The notes beneath the pieces are model-generated. The model did not search any database and was not told where the DNA came from. It saw nothing but the letters and a program-made list of their open reading frames with translations. A DNA stretch of 64,000 bases from an uncultured Bacillota bacterium (GTDB taxonomy: Bacteria > Bacillota > Dethiobacteria > DTU022 > UBA8154), in contig CALJJZ010000045.1 in the NCBI GenBank assembly GCA_937973635.1, positions 1 through 64,000 of the forward strand. Direction: 5' to 3'. Shown in pieces: positions 18,427 through 28,612 of the stretch; within the stretch, counting starts at the first letter, position 1, and each line of letters starts with the position of its first letter. A program made the translations under genes and the position numbers.

Positions 18427-19173
18427 TTGTCATTGGAGGGAAAAGTAGCTCTTGTCAGTGGAGGTTCCCGAGGCATTGGCAGTGCCATCGTTTTGGCCCT
18501 TGCCGGAGCCGGTGCGAAAGTAGCCATTAACTATCAGCAACGGGAAGAAGCGGCGCTGCAGGTTAAGAAAGAAGTGGAAGCACAGGGGGGGGAGGCTTTA
18601 CTCTGCCGTACCGATGTTACAGTCCTTGCGGAGTGTGAGCAGATGGTGCGGGCTGTACTTGACCAATTTGGCAGAATTGATATACTGGTAAATAATGCTG
18701 GGATCAGGCGTGACGGCCTCCTTGCTGTTATGAAAAGCGCAGACTGGGATGCCGTGCTGGACACCAACCTAAAAGGGGTTTTTAACTGTTGTAAGGCGGT
18801 GCTCAAGCCCCTGCTCAAACAAAAAAGCGGCGGCCGCATTATAAATATTGCTTCTGTTGCCGGGCTGAGCGGCAACAGCGGCCAGACAAACTATGCTGCA
18901 GCCAAAGCAGGTGTTATTGCTTTCACCAAGTCGCTGGCAAAGGAGCTGGGCAGCAGGGGGATAACGGTGAATGCCGTTGCCCCCGGCTTTATTGAAACGG
19001 AGATGACAGAAACTTTACCCCGCTCCTTAACAGATACGCTCTGCGACCGTATTGCCCTCGGCCGCTTCGGCAAGCCTGCGGAGGTTGCTGCGGCAGTCCT
19101 TTTCCTGGCAGCGGAAGATGCCGCTTATATTACCGGTTCGGTGCTCTCTGTAGATGGAGGGCTTGCTATTTAA
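18427..19173 (+). CDS. fabG: 3-oxoacyl-ACP reductase
   Basis: NADPH-dependent short-chain dehydrogenase that reduces the keto group in each elongation cycle. The cofactor motif SGGSRGIG is at 11-18, NNAG at 89-92, and the catalytic Ser143, Tyr156 and Lys160 are all present in INIASVAG and NYAAAKAG. The start is TTG 18427, preceded by GAGGAGG at the end of fabD; the gap is 3 bases. Length 248 is standard, ending with SVDGGLAI. Confidence 0.95.
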   Translation: MSLEGKVALVSGGSRGIGSAIVLALAGAGAKVAINYQQREEAALQVKKEVEAQGGEALLCRTDVTVLAECEQMVRAVLDQFGRIDILVNNAGIRRDGLLAVMKSADWDAVLDTNLKGVFNCCKAVLKPLLKQKSGGRIINIASVAGLSGNSGQTNYAAAKAGVIAFTKSLAKELGSRGITVNAVAPGFIETEMTETLPRSLTDTLCDRIALGRFGKPAEVAAAVLFLAAEDAAYITGSVLSVDGGLAI

Positions 19174-19203
19174 GGTTAAGGTGAAAAAAAGGAGGTAAAA
19201 AGC

Positions 19204-19431
19204 GTGTCTGTTTTTGAAAAAGTAAAAGCATTAATTGTGGAACAGCTTGATGTAGATGAGGATAAGATTACCATGATGACTACTTTTGAGGATATTGATG
19301 CAGATTCGCTGGATGTAGTAGAGCTGGTCATGGCGTTGGAGGAAGAGTTTAATCTGGAGATTGCCGATGAAGAAGTGGAAAAGATTAAAACGGTGGGCGA
19401 TATTGTCAACTTTATTGAAGCAAACATTTAG
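19204..19431 (+). CDS. acpP: Acyl carrier protein
   Basis: Acidic 75-residue carrier with the phosphopantetheine attachment serine at Ser35 in [18 protein letters not shown]. It carries growing acyl chains between the Fab enzymes. Start GTG 19204 is preceded by a near-perfect AAAGGAGGT. It lies between fabG and fabF, the common arrangement. Confidence 0.96.
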   Translation: MSVFEKVKALIVEQLDVDEDKITMMTTFEDIDADSLDVVELVMALEEEFNLEIADEEVEKIKTVGDIVNFIEANI

Positions 19432-19454
19432 GGCAAGCGGTAAGAGGTGAAACA

Positions 19455-20693
19455 ATGTCAAGCAAACAGGTCGTTGTTACAGGCCTGGGGGTCGTTACAC
19501 CTATCGGACTGGGAATAAAAGATTTCTGGGAGAACCTGGTGAAAGGGCAGAGCGGGGTAAGGGAGGTCGACCGTTTCAGAAATTTTCCCACCTGGATTGC
19601 CGGAACTGTGGAAGGCTTTCAGGCGGAAGATTTTATGGATAAAAGGGATGTTAAAAAAACCGACACTTATACCCATTATGCTCATGCAGCCGCTGTCCTG
19701 GCGGTGGAAGACGCAGGATTGGCTCTGGAAAAAGAGGACCGGGACAGAGTTGGAGTAATTATTGGTTCTGGTATCGGCGGGCTTGATACGATTGAAAAAC
19801 AATTTAAAGTCCTGCTGGAAAAGGGGCCCCGTCGTGTTTCCCCGTTTCTTGTTCCCATGCTTATTGCGAACATGGCCACAGGTTATGTTTCCATTCATTA
19901 TGGCTTGAAGGGACCGAATATTTCTCCCGCAACCGCCTGCACTACAGGGACCCATGCCATTGGCGAAGCGTTTCGTCTTTTACAGCGTGGTGATGCGGAG
20001 ATTATGATTGCAGGAGGCGCCGAGGCGCCTCTTACTGATATTGCCTTTGCCGGTTTCAGTGCGGCCAGGGCCCTTTCTACCCGCAACGCGGAACCGCAAC
20101 GGGCTTCCCGTCCTTTTGACCGCCAGCGGGACGGGTTTGTCATGGGAGAAGGTGCCGGGATCGTGGTTCTGGAGACGCTGGAGCATGCCCTTTCCCGGGG
20201 AGCCCATATTTACGGGGAAGTAGCCGGATATGGCATGTCCGGCGACGGTTATCATATTACTGCTCCCGATCCGGAAGGAAGGGGAGCTTACCTGTGTATG
20301 GAGCGGGCGCTACAGGATGCAGCGATAAAGCCTGAAATGGTGGACTATATTAACGCCCATGGCACCTCCACACCGCTCAACGATCGGATAGAAACTATGG
20401 CCGTAAAAAAACTCTTTGGTGAGCACGCGTACCGCCTGGCTGTTAGTTCAACCAAATCTATGACCGGCCACATGTTAGGAGCAGCGGGGGGCGTGGAACT
20501 GATAGCGACTCTGTTAAGCATCAAAAACGGTGTAATCCCGCCTACGATAAATTATGAAGAAGCTGACCCCGAATGTGATTTATATTATGTGCCCAACAAG
20601 CCCATCACCAGAGAAATTACTGTGGCCATATCCAACTCCTTTGGTTTCGGAGGGACCAATGCCTGCCTTGTAGTGCGACGGGTACCAGCCTAG
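19455..20693 (+). CDS. fabF: Beta-ketoacyl-ACP synthase II
   Basis: Elongation condensing enzyme with thiolase fold. Nucleophile Cys162 is in ATACTTGTHAIG; the two histidines lie in INAHGTSTPLND and STKSMTGHMLGAAGG. Length 412 fits the family. ATG 19455 follows AAGAGGTGAAACA. It closes the fatty acid part of the cluster and is followed after 14 bases by rnc. fabZ and fabK/fabI are not in this window. Confidence 0.95.
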   Translation: MSSKQVVVTGLGVVTPIGLGIKDFWENLVKGQSGVREVDRFRNFPTWIAGTVEGFQAEDFMDKRDVKKTDTYTHYAHAAAVLAVEDAGLALEKEDRDRVGVIIGSGIGGLDTIEKQFKVLLEKGPRRVSPFLVPMLIANMATGYVSIHYGLKGPNISPATACTTGTHAIGEAFRLLQRGDAEIMIAGGAEAPLTDIAFAGFSAARALSTRNAEPQRASRPFDRQRDGFVMGEGAGIVVLETLEHALSRGAHIYGEVAGYGMSGDGYHITAPDPEGRGAYLCMERALQDAAIKPEMVDYINAHGTSTPLNDRIETMAVKKLFGEHAYRLAVSSTKSMTGHMLGAAGGVELIATLLSIKNGVIPPTINYEEADPECDLYYVPNKPITREITVAISNSFGFGGTNACLVVRRVPA

Positions 20694-20707
20694 GAGGGTA
20701 TATCAGC

Positions 20708-21421
20708 GTGACAGAAAAGCATACAGACGAACTGCTCAGGGAGCTGACATGGACAGCCAACAACACGGAGATCTATGAAGAAGCCCTTACCCATGCCTCC
20801 TTTGCCCATGAAGCGGGTAGCCGCAAGCACAATGAACGGCTGGAATTCCTTGGTGATGCCGTGCTGGAGCTGGTGATATCAGAATATTTATATAAGTCCT
20901 ATCCTGACTATGCAGAAGGTAAGTTAACACAGCTGAGGCACAGCATCGTTAATGAAAAATCCCTGGCGGCACTGGCCCGGCGTTTAAACCTGGGTGCTTA
21001 TATCAAGCTAGGAAAAGGAGAAAGCGCCAGCGGAGGGGCGGGAAAAGCATCGTTACTGGCAGATGCCCTGGAGGCGTTAATTGGTGCACTTTTCCTGGAT
21101 CAGGGATATAAAGAAGCGAGCATAAAGATCATCGCCCTGCTGCAGCCTTTGCTGGACGCCCTTGACCAGGGTAAATTCCCCCTGGTGGATTATAAGACGA
21201 TGCTTCAGGAAAAGTGCCAGTCCCTTACCGGCAAGGCGCCTGTATATTCTATTATTAAAGAGATGGGGCCGCAGCATGCCAAGACCTTTGAAGCTGCGGC
21301 AGAGCTTGAAAAATCGGTTATTGGACTGGGTACGGGTAAAACAAAAAAAGAAGCGGAACAGGCTGCGGCAAAAGCAGCCTGGGAACAATTGAAGTGGGAG
21401 CGTTTAAAAACAAAAGAATAA
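20708..21421 (+). CDS. rnc: Ribonuclease III
   Basis: Double-strand-specific RNase processing rRNA precursors and other structured RNAs. The signature ERLEFLGDAVLELVISEYLY contains the catalytic acidic residues; a second acidic cluster is in LLADALEALIGALFLDQGY; the C-terminal dsRNA-binding domain covers about 160-232 with VIGLGTGKTKKEAEQAAAKAAW. Start GTG 20708 follows GGAGGG. It lies between fabF and smc as in Bacillus. Confidence 0.95.
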   Translation: MTEKHTDELLRELTWTANNTEIYEEALTHASFAHEAGSRKHNERLEFLGDAVLELVISEYLYKSYPDYAEGKLTQLRHSIVNEKSLAALARRLNLGAYIKLGKGESASGGAGKASLLADALEALIGALFLDQGYKEASIKIIALLQPLLDALDQGKFPLVDYKTMLQEKCQSLTGKAPVYSIIKEMGPQHAKTFEAAAELEKSVIGLGTGKTKKEAEQAAAKAAWEQLKWERLKTKE

Positions 21422-21483
21422 CAACTGCTGCCGGTTAACTTTATGCCCCTGCCGGCGGGGAAAAGATACGGTGGTCTTATGCC

Positions 21484-24400
21484 ATGTACTTAAAAAAGTT
21501 GGAGATAACCGGGTTTAAATCTTTCCCGGAGAAAGTAGAATTCATTTTTTCTCCGGGAATTACTGTTGCTGTGGGCCCCAATGGTTGCGGCAAAAGCAAT
21601 TTGCTGGACGCGGTACGTTGGGTCCTGGGTTCTCAGAGTGCGCGCCTTCTGCGTGGCGCCCAGATGGAGGAGCTAATCTTTTCCGGCACGACAAAGAGAC
21701 GTCCGATGAACTACGCCGAGGTATCCCTAAGCCTGGCTGATGTGCAAGGTGCTTTGCCTCTGGACTACGATGAAGTAGTCATTACCAGGCGGATGTACCG
21801 TTCCGGTGAAGGGGAATTTTACATCAATAAAAATCCCTGCCGCCTGAGAGATATTATTGATCTTTTTCTGGATACAGGTATTGGCACGGAGACGTATTCG
21901 CTCATTGGACAGGGCCGCGTAGAGCAGATTATAAATGCCAGACCTGAAGAACACAGGGAACTTTTTGAGGAAGCGGCACGCGTACATAAATACAGACGCA
22001 GAAAAAAAGAAACCCTGGGCAAGCTGGAGGAGGCAGCCCAGAACCTCCAGCGCGTGGAAGACTTGCTGTGGGAATTGAAAAATCAGCAGGAATCCCTCGT
22101 TGATGCGGTGGAGCTGGCAAAAAGGTATCGTTATTTATATGATCTGCTACGTGAAGCGGAGACAAAAATCCTGGCGAGACAGTGGTTGGACAACAATAAA
22201 CGTAAGGAGAAGGCAGAAAAAGAACTGGCAAGGACAGAGGAACAGCTAAGGGAACAGGAAGAGATTCGCAGTTCCTGGAAAGACAGGCTGGATTATAACC
22301 TGCTCCGGGAAGAAGAACAAGAAAGCATTATGGAGGCCGAACAGACTTGCCTGCGTGAACTGGAGCAGGGTGTACAGCAGCTGGAGAGAAACCTGGCCGT
22401 GGTCCGGGAACAAAAAAAATTCTCCCTGGAAAAGTATCGTTTCAAGGAAAGCGCCATGCAGGAAGTATGGGAGCGTATTGCCGGCCTGGATAAGACCCTT
22501 GCACAAAACAGGGTTGAATTGCAAAAACTGGAACAGGAGCAGAAAGAACAGGGAGAAAAGGCGGCAATTTTAAGGGAGAACCGGAAACGGTTGCAAGAAA
22601 AGCGGGGGCTTGCTCTCCTGGAGGACTTGCGCCGCCAGGTAACGGAGACCTCCTCTCGCCTTATGACCTTGTACCAGTCTATACAGGATAAGGAAACGCG
22701 CTGCAGTGAGATGCGGGAAACGATGGAAGAACTGCAGGAGCGCAGGCATAAACTCCTTGCTGAGGAGCAGCAAACCCTGGAGAAGGGGAAAAAAAATGCC
22801 GCGCTCCTTGAACGCCTGTACCGGGAGGAAGAGAAGCAGCTGGAAGATTTGTCCCTCCTGGCGAAGGTGCGGCAGGAATTGAAGAGCAAGCTGGAAGAAG
22901 CAAAGACAAATTGGGACAAACTGGTAAATGAACAGGAAAATAAGCGCAACCGCGCCAGGTATTTAAGGGAAGGGGAGGAAAACCTCCATCATTATGGCGG
23001 CGGTGTCAGGTCGGTAATGCAGGCCGTACATGGCAATAAAGGTCTGACGGGGATCCACGGGCCGCTGGCCGGCCTTATCAAGGTGCCTCCGTCTTTGGAA
23101 AGAGCTATAGAGGTGGCCCTGGGCGGAGCATTGCAATATATTGTCTGTGACCACGAAAAAGCGGCGAAAGAGGCCATCACCTATTTAAAGAAAGAGCGGG
23201 CGGGAAGGGCCACTTTTCTCCCCCTTAATCTCTTGCGCCTGCCGTCACGGCGTTATTTGCTGCCTGCAGAGAGCGAAGAAGGAGTACTGGGCCTGGCGGC
23301 CGGACTGGTAGAGACAGCAGAACCTTTCCGCAAGGCCGTTGACTACCTGCTGGGCCATGTCCTTGTCCTGGCCAATCTGGAGGCGGCGGTAGAGCTGGCC
23401 CGCAGGATTAAAGGGGGCTGGAAACTGGTAACGCTTGACGGCGAAGTAATTAACCCCGGAGGAGCTATTACTGGGGGCTTTCAGCCCCGGGAAAACCCCG
23501 GGTTTTTGCAGCGCCGGCGCGAGCTGGAAGATCTAATGAAAGAAATTAAGGGAGGGGAAACCAGGCTAAATGAGCTGGCCCTGGCCATCCAGGAGTTAAA
23601 AACAAAAGGGGAGCAGATCCGGCAAAAAGCAGTTCTCCTTGAAGGAGAAGGGAAAGAACTTTCCAGGCGCAAACTTGAGTTGCAAAGTGAAAGGGAGCAT
23701 ATAGCCAGGGAACTTAAACTGATCTCTGCTGAAAAGGAGCGGCTGGAGCAGGAGCAAGACAGGTGGCAGGGCAGATACAGCAGCTTGTTTGCTCAGATAG
23801 ACCGGGAGAAAAAAGAGCAGGCGGACCTGCAAGAAGCTCTCAACGGTTTACAAAAAAAAGAAAAGGAGCTGGAGCAGCAGGTACGGCAAAGCGAGGAAGA
23901 ATTCCGTGCTGTCGAAAACGAGCTTGTGGAGCTGCGCGTACGTTTTTCCGCCATGCAGGAGAGAGAAGGCGCCCTGCAAGAACAGTGCCGCCGCCAGGAA
24001 CAGGAAAGAAGCGGTTTGCAGAAACTGGCTGCTGAACTAGTGGGAGAAAAAGAAGCTCTGCAGGCGGAAGGGGAACGCCTGGCCGCAGAAGAAAAAATGC
24101 TCGTTGCCCGGCTGGCAGAGTTAAAGGTGGGGCTGGAAGACAGTAAAACACGGCTTTATGCTCTTGCAACAGAAGCAGAGAGCTTAACCAGGGAGAAAGC
24201 CTATTTTGCTGCAGAATTGCAGAAGGTGGAGAGGGAAAGGGAGAAATGCCTGCGGCGCCTTCAGCAACTGCAGCTCGAACTGGTAAAAGTGGGAGAAGCT
24301 GAGCGGTATCTTGAAGAACAGCTTCAAGAAAAATTTGGACTGGATCCGGCACAGGAATGCGGTGCCCTGGAAAGCAAAGCCGTAGGGAAAGAAACTACCG

Positions 24401-25056
24401 CAGAACTGCTGGCCCGCCGGGAACAGCTTGCCGCGGAAATTGCCGCTCTGGGGACGGTAAATACGGCGGTAATTACCGAATACGAACGCCTGCAGGAGCG
24501 CATCACTTACCTGGAAGCGCAACAGCAGGATTTGCAGGCGGGCGAAAAAAGCATTAAAAATATCTTGGCCGAGCTGGATCGGCAGATAAAAGAGCAGTTC
24601 CTAACGGCCCTTTCCGCCGTAGAAGAGCATTTTAACCATGTTTTTCAGCAGCTGTTCGGCGGGGGGCAGGCCTTTTTGCGCCTTGCCGATCCTGAGAATG
24701 TCCTTGATTCAGGGGTGGAGATAATTGCGCAGCCACCTGGGAAAAACTTGAAGAATATATCTCTGCTGTCCGGGGGGGAAAAAGCCCTTACTGCCATCGC
24801 CCTCTTATTTGCCTTGATCCATTATCGTCCCGTTCCTTTTTGTATCCTTGACGAGATCGATTCATCCCTGGACAATAATAACCTTGAACGCTTTACTGGT
24901 TATCTGAAAAATTTGTCCAGACAGACCCAGTTTATTTTAATCACGCACCGCCGTCAGACCATGGAAGAGGCGGATGTATTATATGGTATTACTATGGAGG
25001 AAGAAGGGGTATCAAAAATAATATCTCTGGATCTGAAGAAACTTAAAGCAGTATAA
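21484..25056 (+). CDS. smc: Chromosome segregation protein SMC
   Basis: ATPase of the condensin complex that compacts and segregates the chromosome. N-terminal Walker A is GPNGCGKSNLLDAVRWVLG (about 32-50); two long coiled coils rich in Glu, Lys and Gln flank a hinge at about 500-650; the C-terminal head has the signature LLSGGEKALTAIALLFAL and Walker B FCILDEIDSSLDNNN. Length 1190 is standard. ScpA and ScpB are not in the window. ATG 21484 follows the rnc stop by 62 bases. Confidence 0.96.
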   Translation: MYLKKLEITGFKSFPEKVEFIFSPGITVAVGPNGCGKSNLLDAVRWVLGSQSARLLRGAQMEELIFSGTTKRRPMNYAEVSLSLADVQGALPLDYDEVVITRRMYRSGEGEFYINKNPCRLRDIIDLFLDTGIGTETYSLIGQGRVEQIINARPEEHRELFEEAARVHKYRRRKKETLGKLEEAAQNLQRVEDLLWELKNQQESLVDAVELAKRYRYLYDLLREAETKILARQWLDNNKRKEKAEKELARTEEQLREQEEIRSSWKDRLDYNLLREEEQESIMEAEQTCLRELEQGVQQLERNLAVVREQKKFSLEKYRFKESAMQEVWERIAGLDKTLAQNRVELQKLEQEQKEQGEKAAILRENRKRLQEKRGLALLEDLRRQVTETSSRLMTLYQSIQDKETRCSEMRETMEELQERRHKLLAEEQQTLEKGKKNAALLERLYREEEKQLEDLSLLAKVRQELKSKLEEAKTNWDKLVNEQENKRNRARYLREGEENLHHYGGGVRSVMQAVHGNKGLTGIHGPLAGLIKVPPSLERAIEVALGGALQYIVCDHEKAAKEAITYLKKERAGRATFLPLNLLRLPSRRYLLPAESEEGVLGLAAGLVETAEPFRKAVDYLLGHVLVLANLEAAVELARRIKGGWKLVTLDGEVINPGGAITGGFQPRENPGFLQRRRELEDLMKEIKGGETRLNELALAIQELKTKGEQIRQKAVLLEGEGKELSRRKLELQSEREHIARELKLISAEKERLEQEQDRWQGRYSSLFAQIDREKKEQADLQEALNGLQKKEKELEQQVRQSEEEFRAVENELVELRVRFSAMQEREGALQEQCRRQEQERSGLQKLAAELVGEKEALQAEGERLAAEEKMLVARLAELKVGLEDSKTRLYALATEAESLTREKAYFAAELQKVEREREKCLRRLQQLQLELVKVGEAERYLEEQLQEKFGLDPAQECGALESKAVGKETTAELLARREQLAAEIAALGTVNTAVITEYERLQERITYLEAQQQDLQAGEKSIKNILAELDRQIKEQFLTALSAVEEHFNHVFQQLFGGGQAFLRLADPENVLDSGVEIIAQPPGKNLKNISLLSGGEKALTAIALLFALIHYRPVPFCILDEIDSSLDNNNLERFTGYLKNLSRQTQFILITHRRQTMEEADVLYGITMEEEGVSKIISLDLKKLKAV

Positions 25057-25120
25057 AGGCAAGAGGCAAAAAAGAGGAAACAAAAAGCAAGAAGTCGGAA
25101 AAAAGCATGGTGAGAGCAAA

Positions 25121-26026
25121 ATGTTGAAAATATTTAAAGAAGGATTACGCCGGACCAGAGAAGCCTTACAGGATCGTTTAGACCAGCTGTTCAGTAAAAA
25201 TGAAATTAATGATGATTTTTTTGCAGACCTGGAGGAAGTCCTTATCTCTGCCGATGTGGGGGTGGAGACCTCCACAAAGATTATTGCCCTCTTGGGACAG
25301 CGCCTGCGTGAGGCTAAAATTAAAGAAGCGCAAAAAGCCCGGGAGATCCTTAAAGAGCTGCTTATTGCCCTTATGGACGGGGAAAAGGACCGCTCCCTTG
25401 TCTTTGCTCCTGTCCCGCCCACGGTCTTTCTTGTCCTTGGAGTCAACGGCGTGGGAAAAACCACAAGTATTGCCAAGTTGGCATATCATTACCGTCAGGC
25501 CGGGAAAAGTGTGCTTCTAGCTGCAGGAGATACTTTCCGCGCCGCGGCGATTGAACAGCTGGAAGAATGGTCCGGCCGGGTGGGGGCGGGTTTGATCAAG
25601 CACCAGTCGGGTGGTGACCCGTCGGCGGTGGTCTTTGATGCCGTAAATGCAGCTGCAGCGCGCCATGTAGACCTGCTCCTGTGTGATACGGCGGGGCGGC
25701 TGCATACCAAAAGCAACCTGATCGAAGAGATTAAAAAGATTAACCGTGTCATCGGCAGGGCCTTGCCAGGGGCGCCCCATGAAACATTGCTGGTCCTTGA
25801 TGCGACGACGGGCCAGAATGGTATCGCTCAGGCAAAATATTTTCAGGAGGCTGTCCCTGTTTCAGGCGTGATCCTGACTAAGTTGGACGGTACTGCCAGG
25901 GGCGGTATTGTAGTTGCGGTTAAGGATCTTACGGGTATACCGGTAAAACTTGTAGGTATCGGGGAGAAAAAGGAAGATCTGCAGGTCTTTGACCCCGCTC
26001 TTTTTGTGGAAGCACTGCTGGGGTAA
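25121..26026 (+). CDS. ftsY: Signal recognition particle receptor FtsY
   Basis: SRP-type GTPase docking ribosome-nascent-chain complexes at the membrane. The N domain is short and there is no long acidic A domain, as in many Firmicutes, so membrane binding depends on the amphipathic N-terminus. GTPase motifs are GVNGVGKTTSIAKL, DTAGRLHTKSNL and TKLDGTARGG. Length 301. ATG 25121 follows GTGAGAGC. It is encoded between smc and ffh. Confidence 0.95.
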   Translation: MLKIFKEGLRRTREALQDRLDQLFSKNEINDDFFADLEEVLISADVGVETSTKIIALLGQRLREAKIKEAQKAREILKELLIALMDGEKDRSLVFAPVPPTVFLVLGVNGVGKTTSIAKLAYHYRQAGKSVLLAAGDTFRAAAIEQLEEWSGRVGAGLIKHQSGGDPSAVVFDAVNAAAARHVDLLLCDTAGRLHTKSNLIEEIKKINRVIGRALPGAPHETLLVLDATTGQNGIAQAKYFQEAVPVSGVILTKLDGTARGGIVVAVKDLTGIPVKLVGIGEKKEDLQVFDPALFVEALLG

Positions 26027-26154
26027 TTTGCCCCCGGCTACTTGGCTTCCCATATCCAGCTTCTGGTTACATCTTACATCAGGTATTTACTTTGGGGCGG
26101 GAATAGTGTATAACTGTAATGTTAAAGGAGGTAGCCCATAAGGGGCGATTTGTT

Positions 26155-27501
26155 TTGTTATTTGGCGGATTGGCTGAAAAGCTTCAGGATACGTTCCAGA
26201 AACTGAAGCGTAAGGGAAAACTAACGGAAAAAGACGTCGAACTGGCACTGCGCGAAGTGCGTATGGCTTTGCTGGAGGCCGATGTCAACTACCGCGTGGC
26301 CAGGGATTTTACTGCGGCTGTAAAAGAGCGGGCCATCGGGGCGGAGGTCATTAAAAGCCTTACGCCCGGTCAGCAGGTAATTAAGATCGTCCATGAAGAA
26401 CTAATTAAGCTCATGGGAGAAACCCAGAGCAAAATTGCTCCACCGTCACCGCCGCCCCAGTGTATTATGCTGGTAGGCCTGCAGGGTTCGGGGAAAACTA
26501 CCAGTGCCGCCAAGTTAGGGTTGCTTCTGCGGCGCGGGGGGCATAATCCCCTGCTGGTTGCCGCCGATATTTACCGTCCTGCAGCGATCCAGCAGCTCGA
26601 AACGCTGGGCCGGGAGAACGGGCTCCCCGTTTTCAGCCTGGGCAAGGAAAGACCCCTGCAGATCGGCCTTCAAGCCATGCAAAGGGCTTCACGCGAGCAG
26701 AATGATTATGTTATCATTGATACGGCAGGGCGTTTACACATTGATACCGAGTTAATGGACGAACTGAAGGGGCTTAAAGAGGGCTTGAAACCCCTGGAGA
26801 TCCTGCTCGTGGTTGATGCCATGACGGGGCAGGATGCGGTGAATGTGGCGGGCACTTTTCACCAGCAGCTGGGCCTGACGGGGGTTATTCTGACCAAGCT
26901 GGACGGTGATACCCGGGGCGGCGCGGCTCTCTCTGTACGGGCTGTTACCGGATGTCCCATTAAGTTCAGCGGTTTGGGTGAGAAAATGGACGCTTTTGAA
27001 CCCTTTCATCCTGACCGCATGGCTTCGCGTATCCTCGGCATGGGCGATGTCCTCTCCCTGATAGAGAAAGCGCAGCAGGTGGTGGACGAAGAAAAGAGCC
27101 GCCTGCTGGAGAAGAAGCTGCGGAGCCAGTCCCTTACCCTGGAGGATTTCCTGGAACAGCTGCAGCAGGTCAGGCAGATGGGCCCCCTCGACGAATTGTT
27201 GGGCCTGATCCCCGGCTTTAACAGGGCTTCTAAAGCAATGAAAAACCTCTCTGTCGATGAAAAGGAGCTGCTTAAAGCCGAGGCTATTGTAAAATCCATG
27301 ACACGCCAGGAACGACTGCAGCCGGAGATTATCAACAGCAGCCGCCGCCGCCGTATTGCCAGGGGGAGCGGCACGACGGTGCAGGATGTAAACCGGTTGT
27401 TGAAACAATTTGGTGAAATGAAAAAAATGCTCAAACAATTCAGCTCTATGGACAAAAGCCGTTTTAAAAAAAGCAAAGGTTTGTTTCCTTTTATCAGGTA
27501 A
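26155..27501 (+). CDS. ffh: Signal recognition particle protein Ffh
   Basis: GTPase of the SRP that binds signal sequences and 4.5S/scRNA. The NG domain has GLQGSGKTTSAAKL, DTAGRLHIDTEL and TKLDGDTRGGAAL; the M domain ends with SSRRRRIARGSG, the RNA-binding motif, and a Met/Phe-rich helix. I prefer TTG 26155 (448 residues, start MLFGGLAEKL like other Ffh proteins, AGGGG 9 bases upstream) over ATG 26119, whose only good ribosome binding site lies downstream of it. YlxM, often between ftsY and ffh, is missing. Confidence 0.93.
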   Translation: MLFGGLAEKLQDTFQKLKRKGKLTEKDVELALREVRMALLEADVNYRVARDFTAAVKERAIGAEVIKSLTPGQQVIKIVHEELIKLMGETQSKIAPPSPPPQCIMLVGLQGSGKTTSAAKLGLLLRRGGHNPLLVAADIYRPAAIQQLETLGRENGLPVFSLGKERPLQIGLQAMQRASREQNDYVIIDTAGRLHIDTELMDELKGLKEGLKPLEILLVVDAMTGQDAVNVAGTFHQQLGLTGVILTKLDGDTRGGAALSVRAVTGCPIKFSGLGEKMDAFEPFHPDRMASRILGMGDVLSLIEKAQQVVDEEKSRLLEKKLRSQSLTLEDFLEQLQQVRQMGPLDELLGLIPGFNRASKAMKNLSVDEKELLKAEAIVKSMTRQERLQPEIINSSRRRRIARGSGTTVQDVNRLLKQFGEMKKMLKQFSSMDKSRFKKSKGLFPFIR

Positions 27502-27545
27502 ACCATTTTTTAAAATAAAACTCTCTGATACAGGAGGTGCTAACA

Positions 27546-27791
27546 TTGCCCGTACGTATTCGTTTAAAGCGAATGGGAGCAAAAAAGAAGCCGTTTTATC
27601 GTATCGTTGTCGCCGATTCCCGCTCTCCCCGTGATGGAAGGTTCATTGAAGAGATTGGTTATTACAACCCCACCACGCAACCGACGACGATTAAAATCGA
27701 TATGGAGAAAGCCGGTGCCTGGCTTTCTCGCGGTGCGCTGCCCACCGATACTGTAAAGGCCCTTTTCAATAAAGCAGGGCTGCAGGATTAA
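27546..27791 (+). CDS. rpsP: 30S ribosomal protein S16
   Basis: Small-subunit protein of 81 residues with the typical start [20 protein letters not shown] and the following [25 protein letters not shown] 27546 is chosen because AGGAGG lies 8 bases upstream; the in-frame GTG at 27537 overlaps that ribosome binding site. First of the ribosome-maturation group rpsP-khpA-rimM-trmD-rplS. Confidence 0.96.
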   Translation: MPVRIRLKRMGAKKKPFYRIVVADSRSPRDGRFIEEIGYYNPTTQPTTIKIDMEKAGAWLSRGALPTDTVKALFNKAGLQD

Positions 27792-27809
27792 CAACAAAAG
27801 GGAGTTATT

Positions 27810-28046
27810 GTGCTGATGAAAGAAATCGTAGAATTTATTGCCAAAGCCCTTGTGGATTATCCTGAACAGGTGGATGTACGACTGGTAGAAGGTGAACGTT
27901 CGGTAATTCTGGAGCTGCGCGTAGCCCCCGAGGATATGGGGAAAATTATTGGCAAACAGGGGCGCATCGCCAAGGCGATCCGTACTGTGGTAAACGCCGC
28001 TGCTGTAAAGGAAAATAAGCGGGTTATGGTTGAGATCATTGAGTGA
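27810..28046 (+). CDS. khpA: KH-domain RNA-binding protein KhpA
   Basis: Small (78 residues) single KH-domain RNA-binding protein; in Gram-positive bacteria it pairs with KhpB (Jag) and affects cell elongation. The nucleic-acid-binding loop is [16 protein letters not shown] (GxxG motif). The start is GTG 27810 with AAGGGAG upstream; ATG 27816 is possible. It is always found between rpsP and rimM in Firmicutes and overlaps the rimM start here. Confidence 0.93.
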   Translation: MLMKEIVEFIAKALVDYPEQVDVRLVEGERSVILELRVAPEDMGKIIGKQGRIAKAIRTVVNAAAVKENKRVMVEIIE

Positions 28047-28587
28047 GCATAGCCGTGATAAGCAGCCTTTGGCTACAATTGGAAAGTTTCTCGGCCCTTT
28101 TGGGGTTGCAGGGAGCGTAAAGGTCTATCCTTATTCCGATTTTCTGGAGCGCTGCAGTGACCTGCACGACGTGATTGTGGAGCGAAAGGGACAGCGGGAA
28201 ACCCATTACGTTCTGGAGGCGCGGGTCTATAAAAACCTGTGGGTTATGCACTTGAAAGGCTTTACTTCACGGGAAGAAGCGTCCCGCCTCAACGGGGCTT
28301 TGCTCAAAATCCCCTCAGACCAGCGGGTGGCGCTGCCCGAGGGCAGCTATTACCTTGATGAGATTGTCGGCCTTGTAGCTCTCAGTGTAACGGGGGAGAA
28401 GCTGGGTGTGGTGCGGGACGTGATGAAACCAGGCGGAAATGATGTCTATGTAGTAGAGACAGCAGCCGGCACAGCGGGAACAACATACGGGGAGATACTG
28501 GTCCCGGCCACACGTGAGGTGGTAAAGGAAATTAATTTGCAGGAAGGCTATATGCTGCTGGAGCTTCCCCCGGGGCTGGTGGATTAG
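28030..28587 (+). CDS. rimM: Ribosome maturation factor RimM
   Basis: Assists assembly of the 30S head by binding S19. The N-terminal domain shows [23 protein letters not shown], the C-terminal PRC-barrel shows [26 protein letters not shown] and [13 protein letters not shown]. The start is unresolved: TTG 28030 and TTG 28039 both overlap khpA by 8-17 bases and neither has a strong ribosome binding site, so coupling to khpA translation is likely. Length 185 or 182. Confidence 0.93.
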   Translation: MRSLSEHSRDKQPLATIGKFLGPFGVAGSVKVYPYSDFLERCSDLHDVIVERKGQRETHYVLEARVYKNLWVMHLKGFTSREEASRLNGALLKIPSDQRVALPEGSYYLDEIVGLVALSVTGEKLGVVRDVMKPGGNDVYVVETAAGTAGTTYGEILVPATREVVKEINLQEGYMLLELPPGLVD

Positions 28588-28612
28588 TCTTTTCTTTACG
28601 GGTGTGGAAACA

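Noticed and set aside
22293-22949. Ser/Arg/Phe-rich 218-codon frame antisense to smc
   Set aside because: Composition follows from reverse reading of Glu/Lys-rich coiled-coil codons; no start region and no plausible domain.
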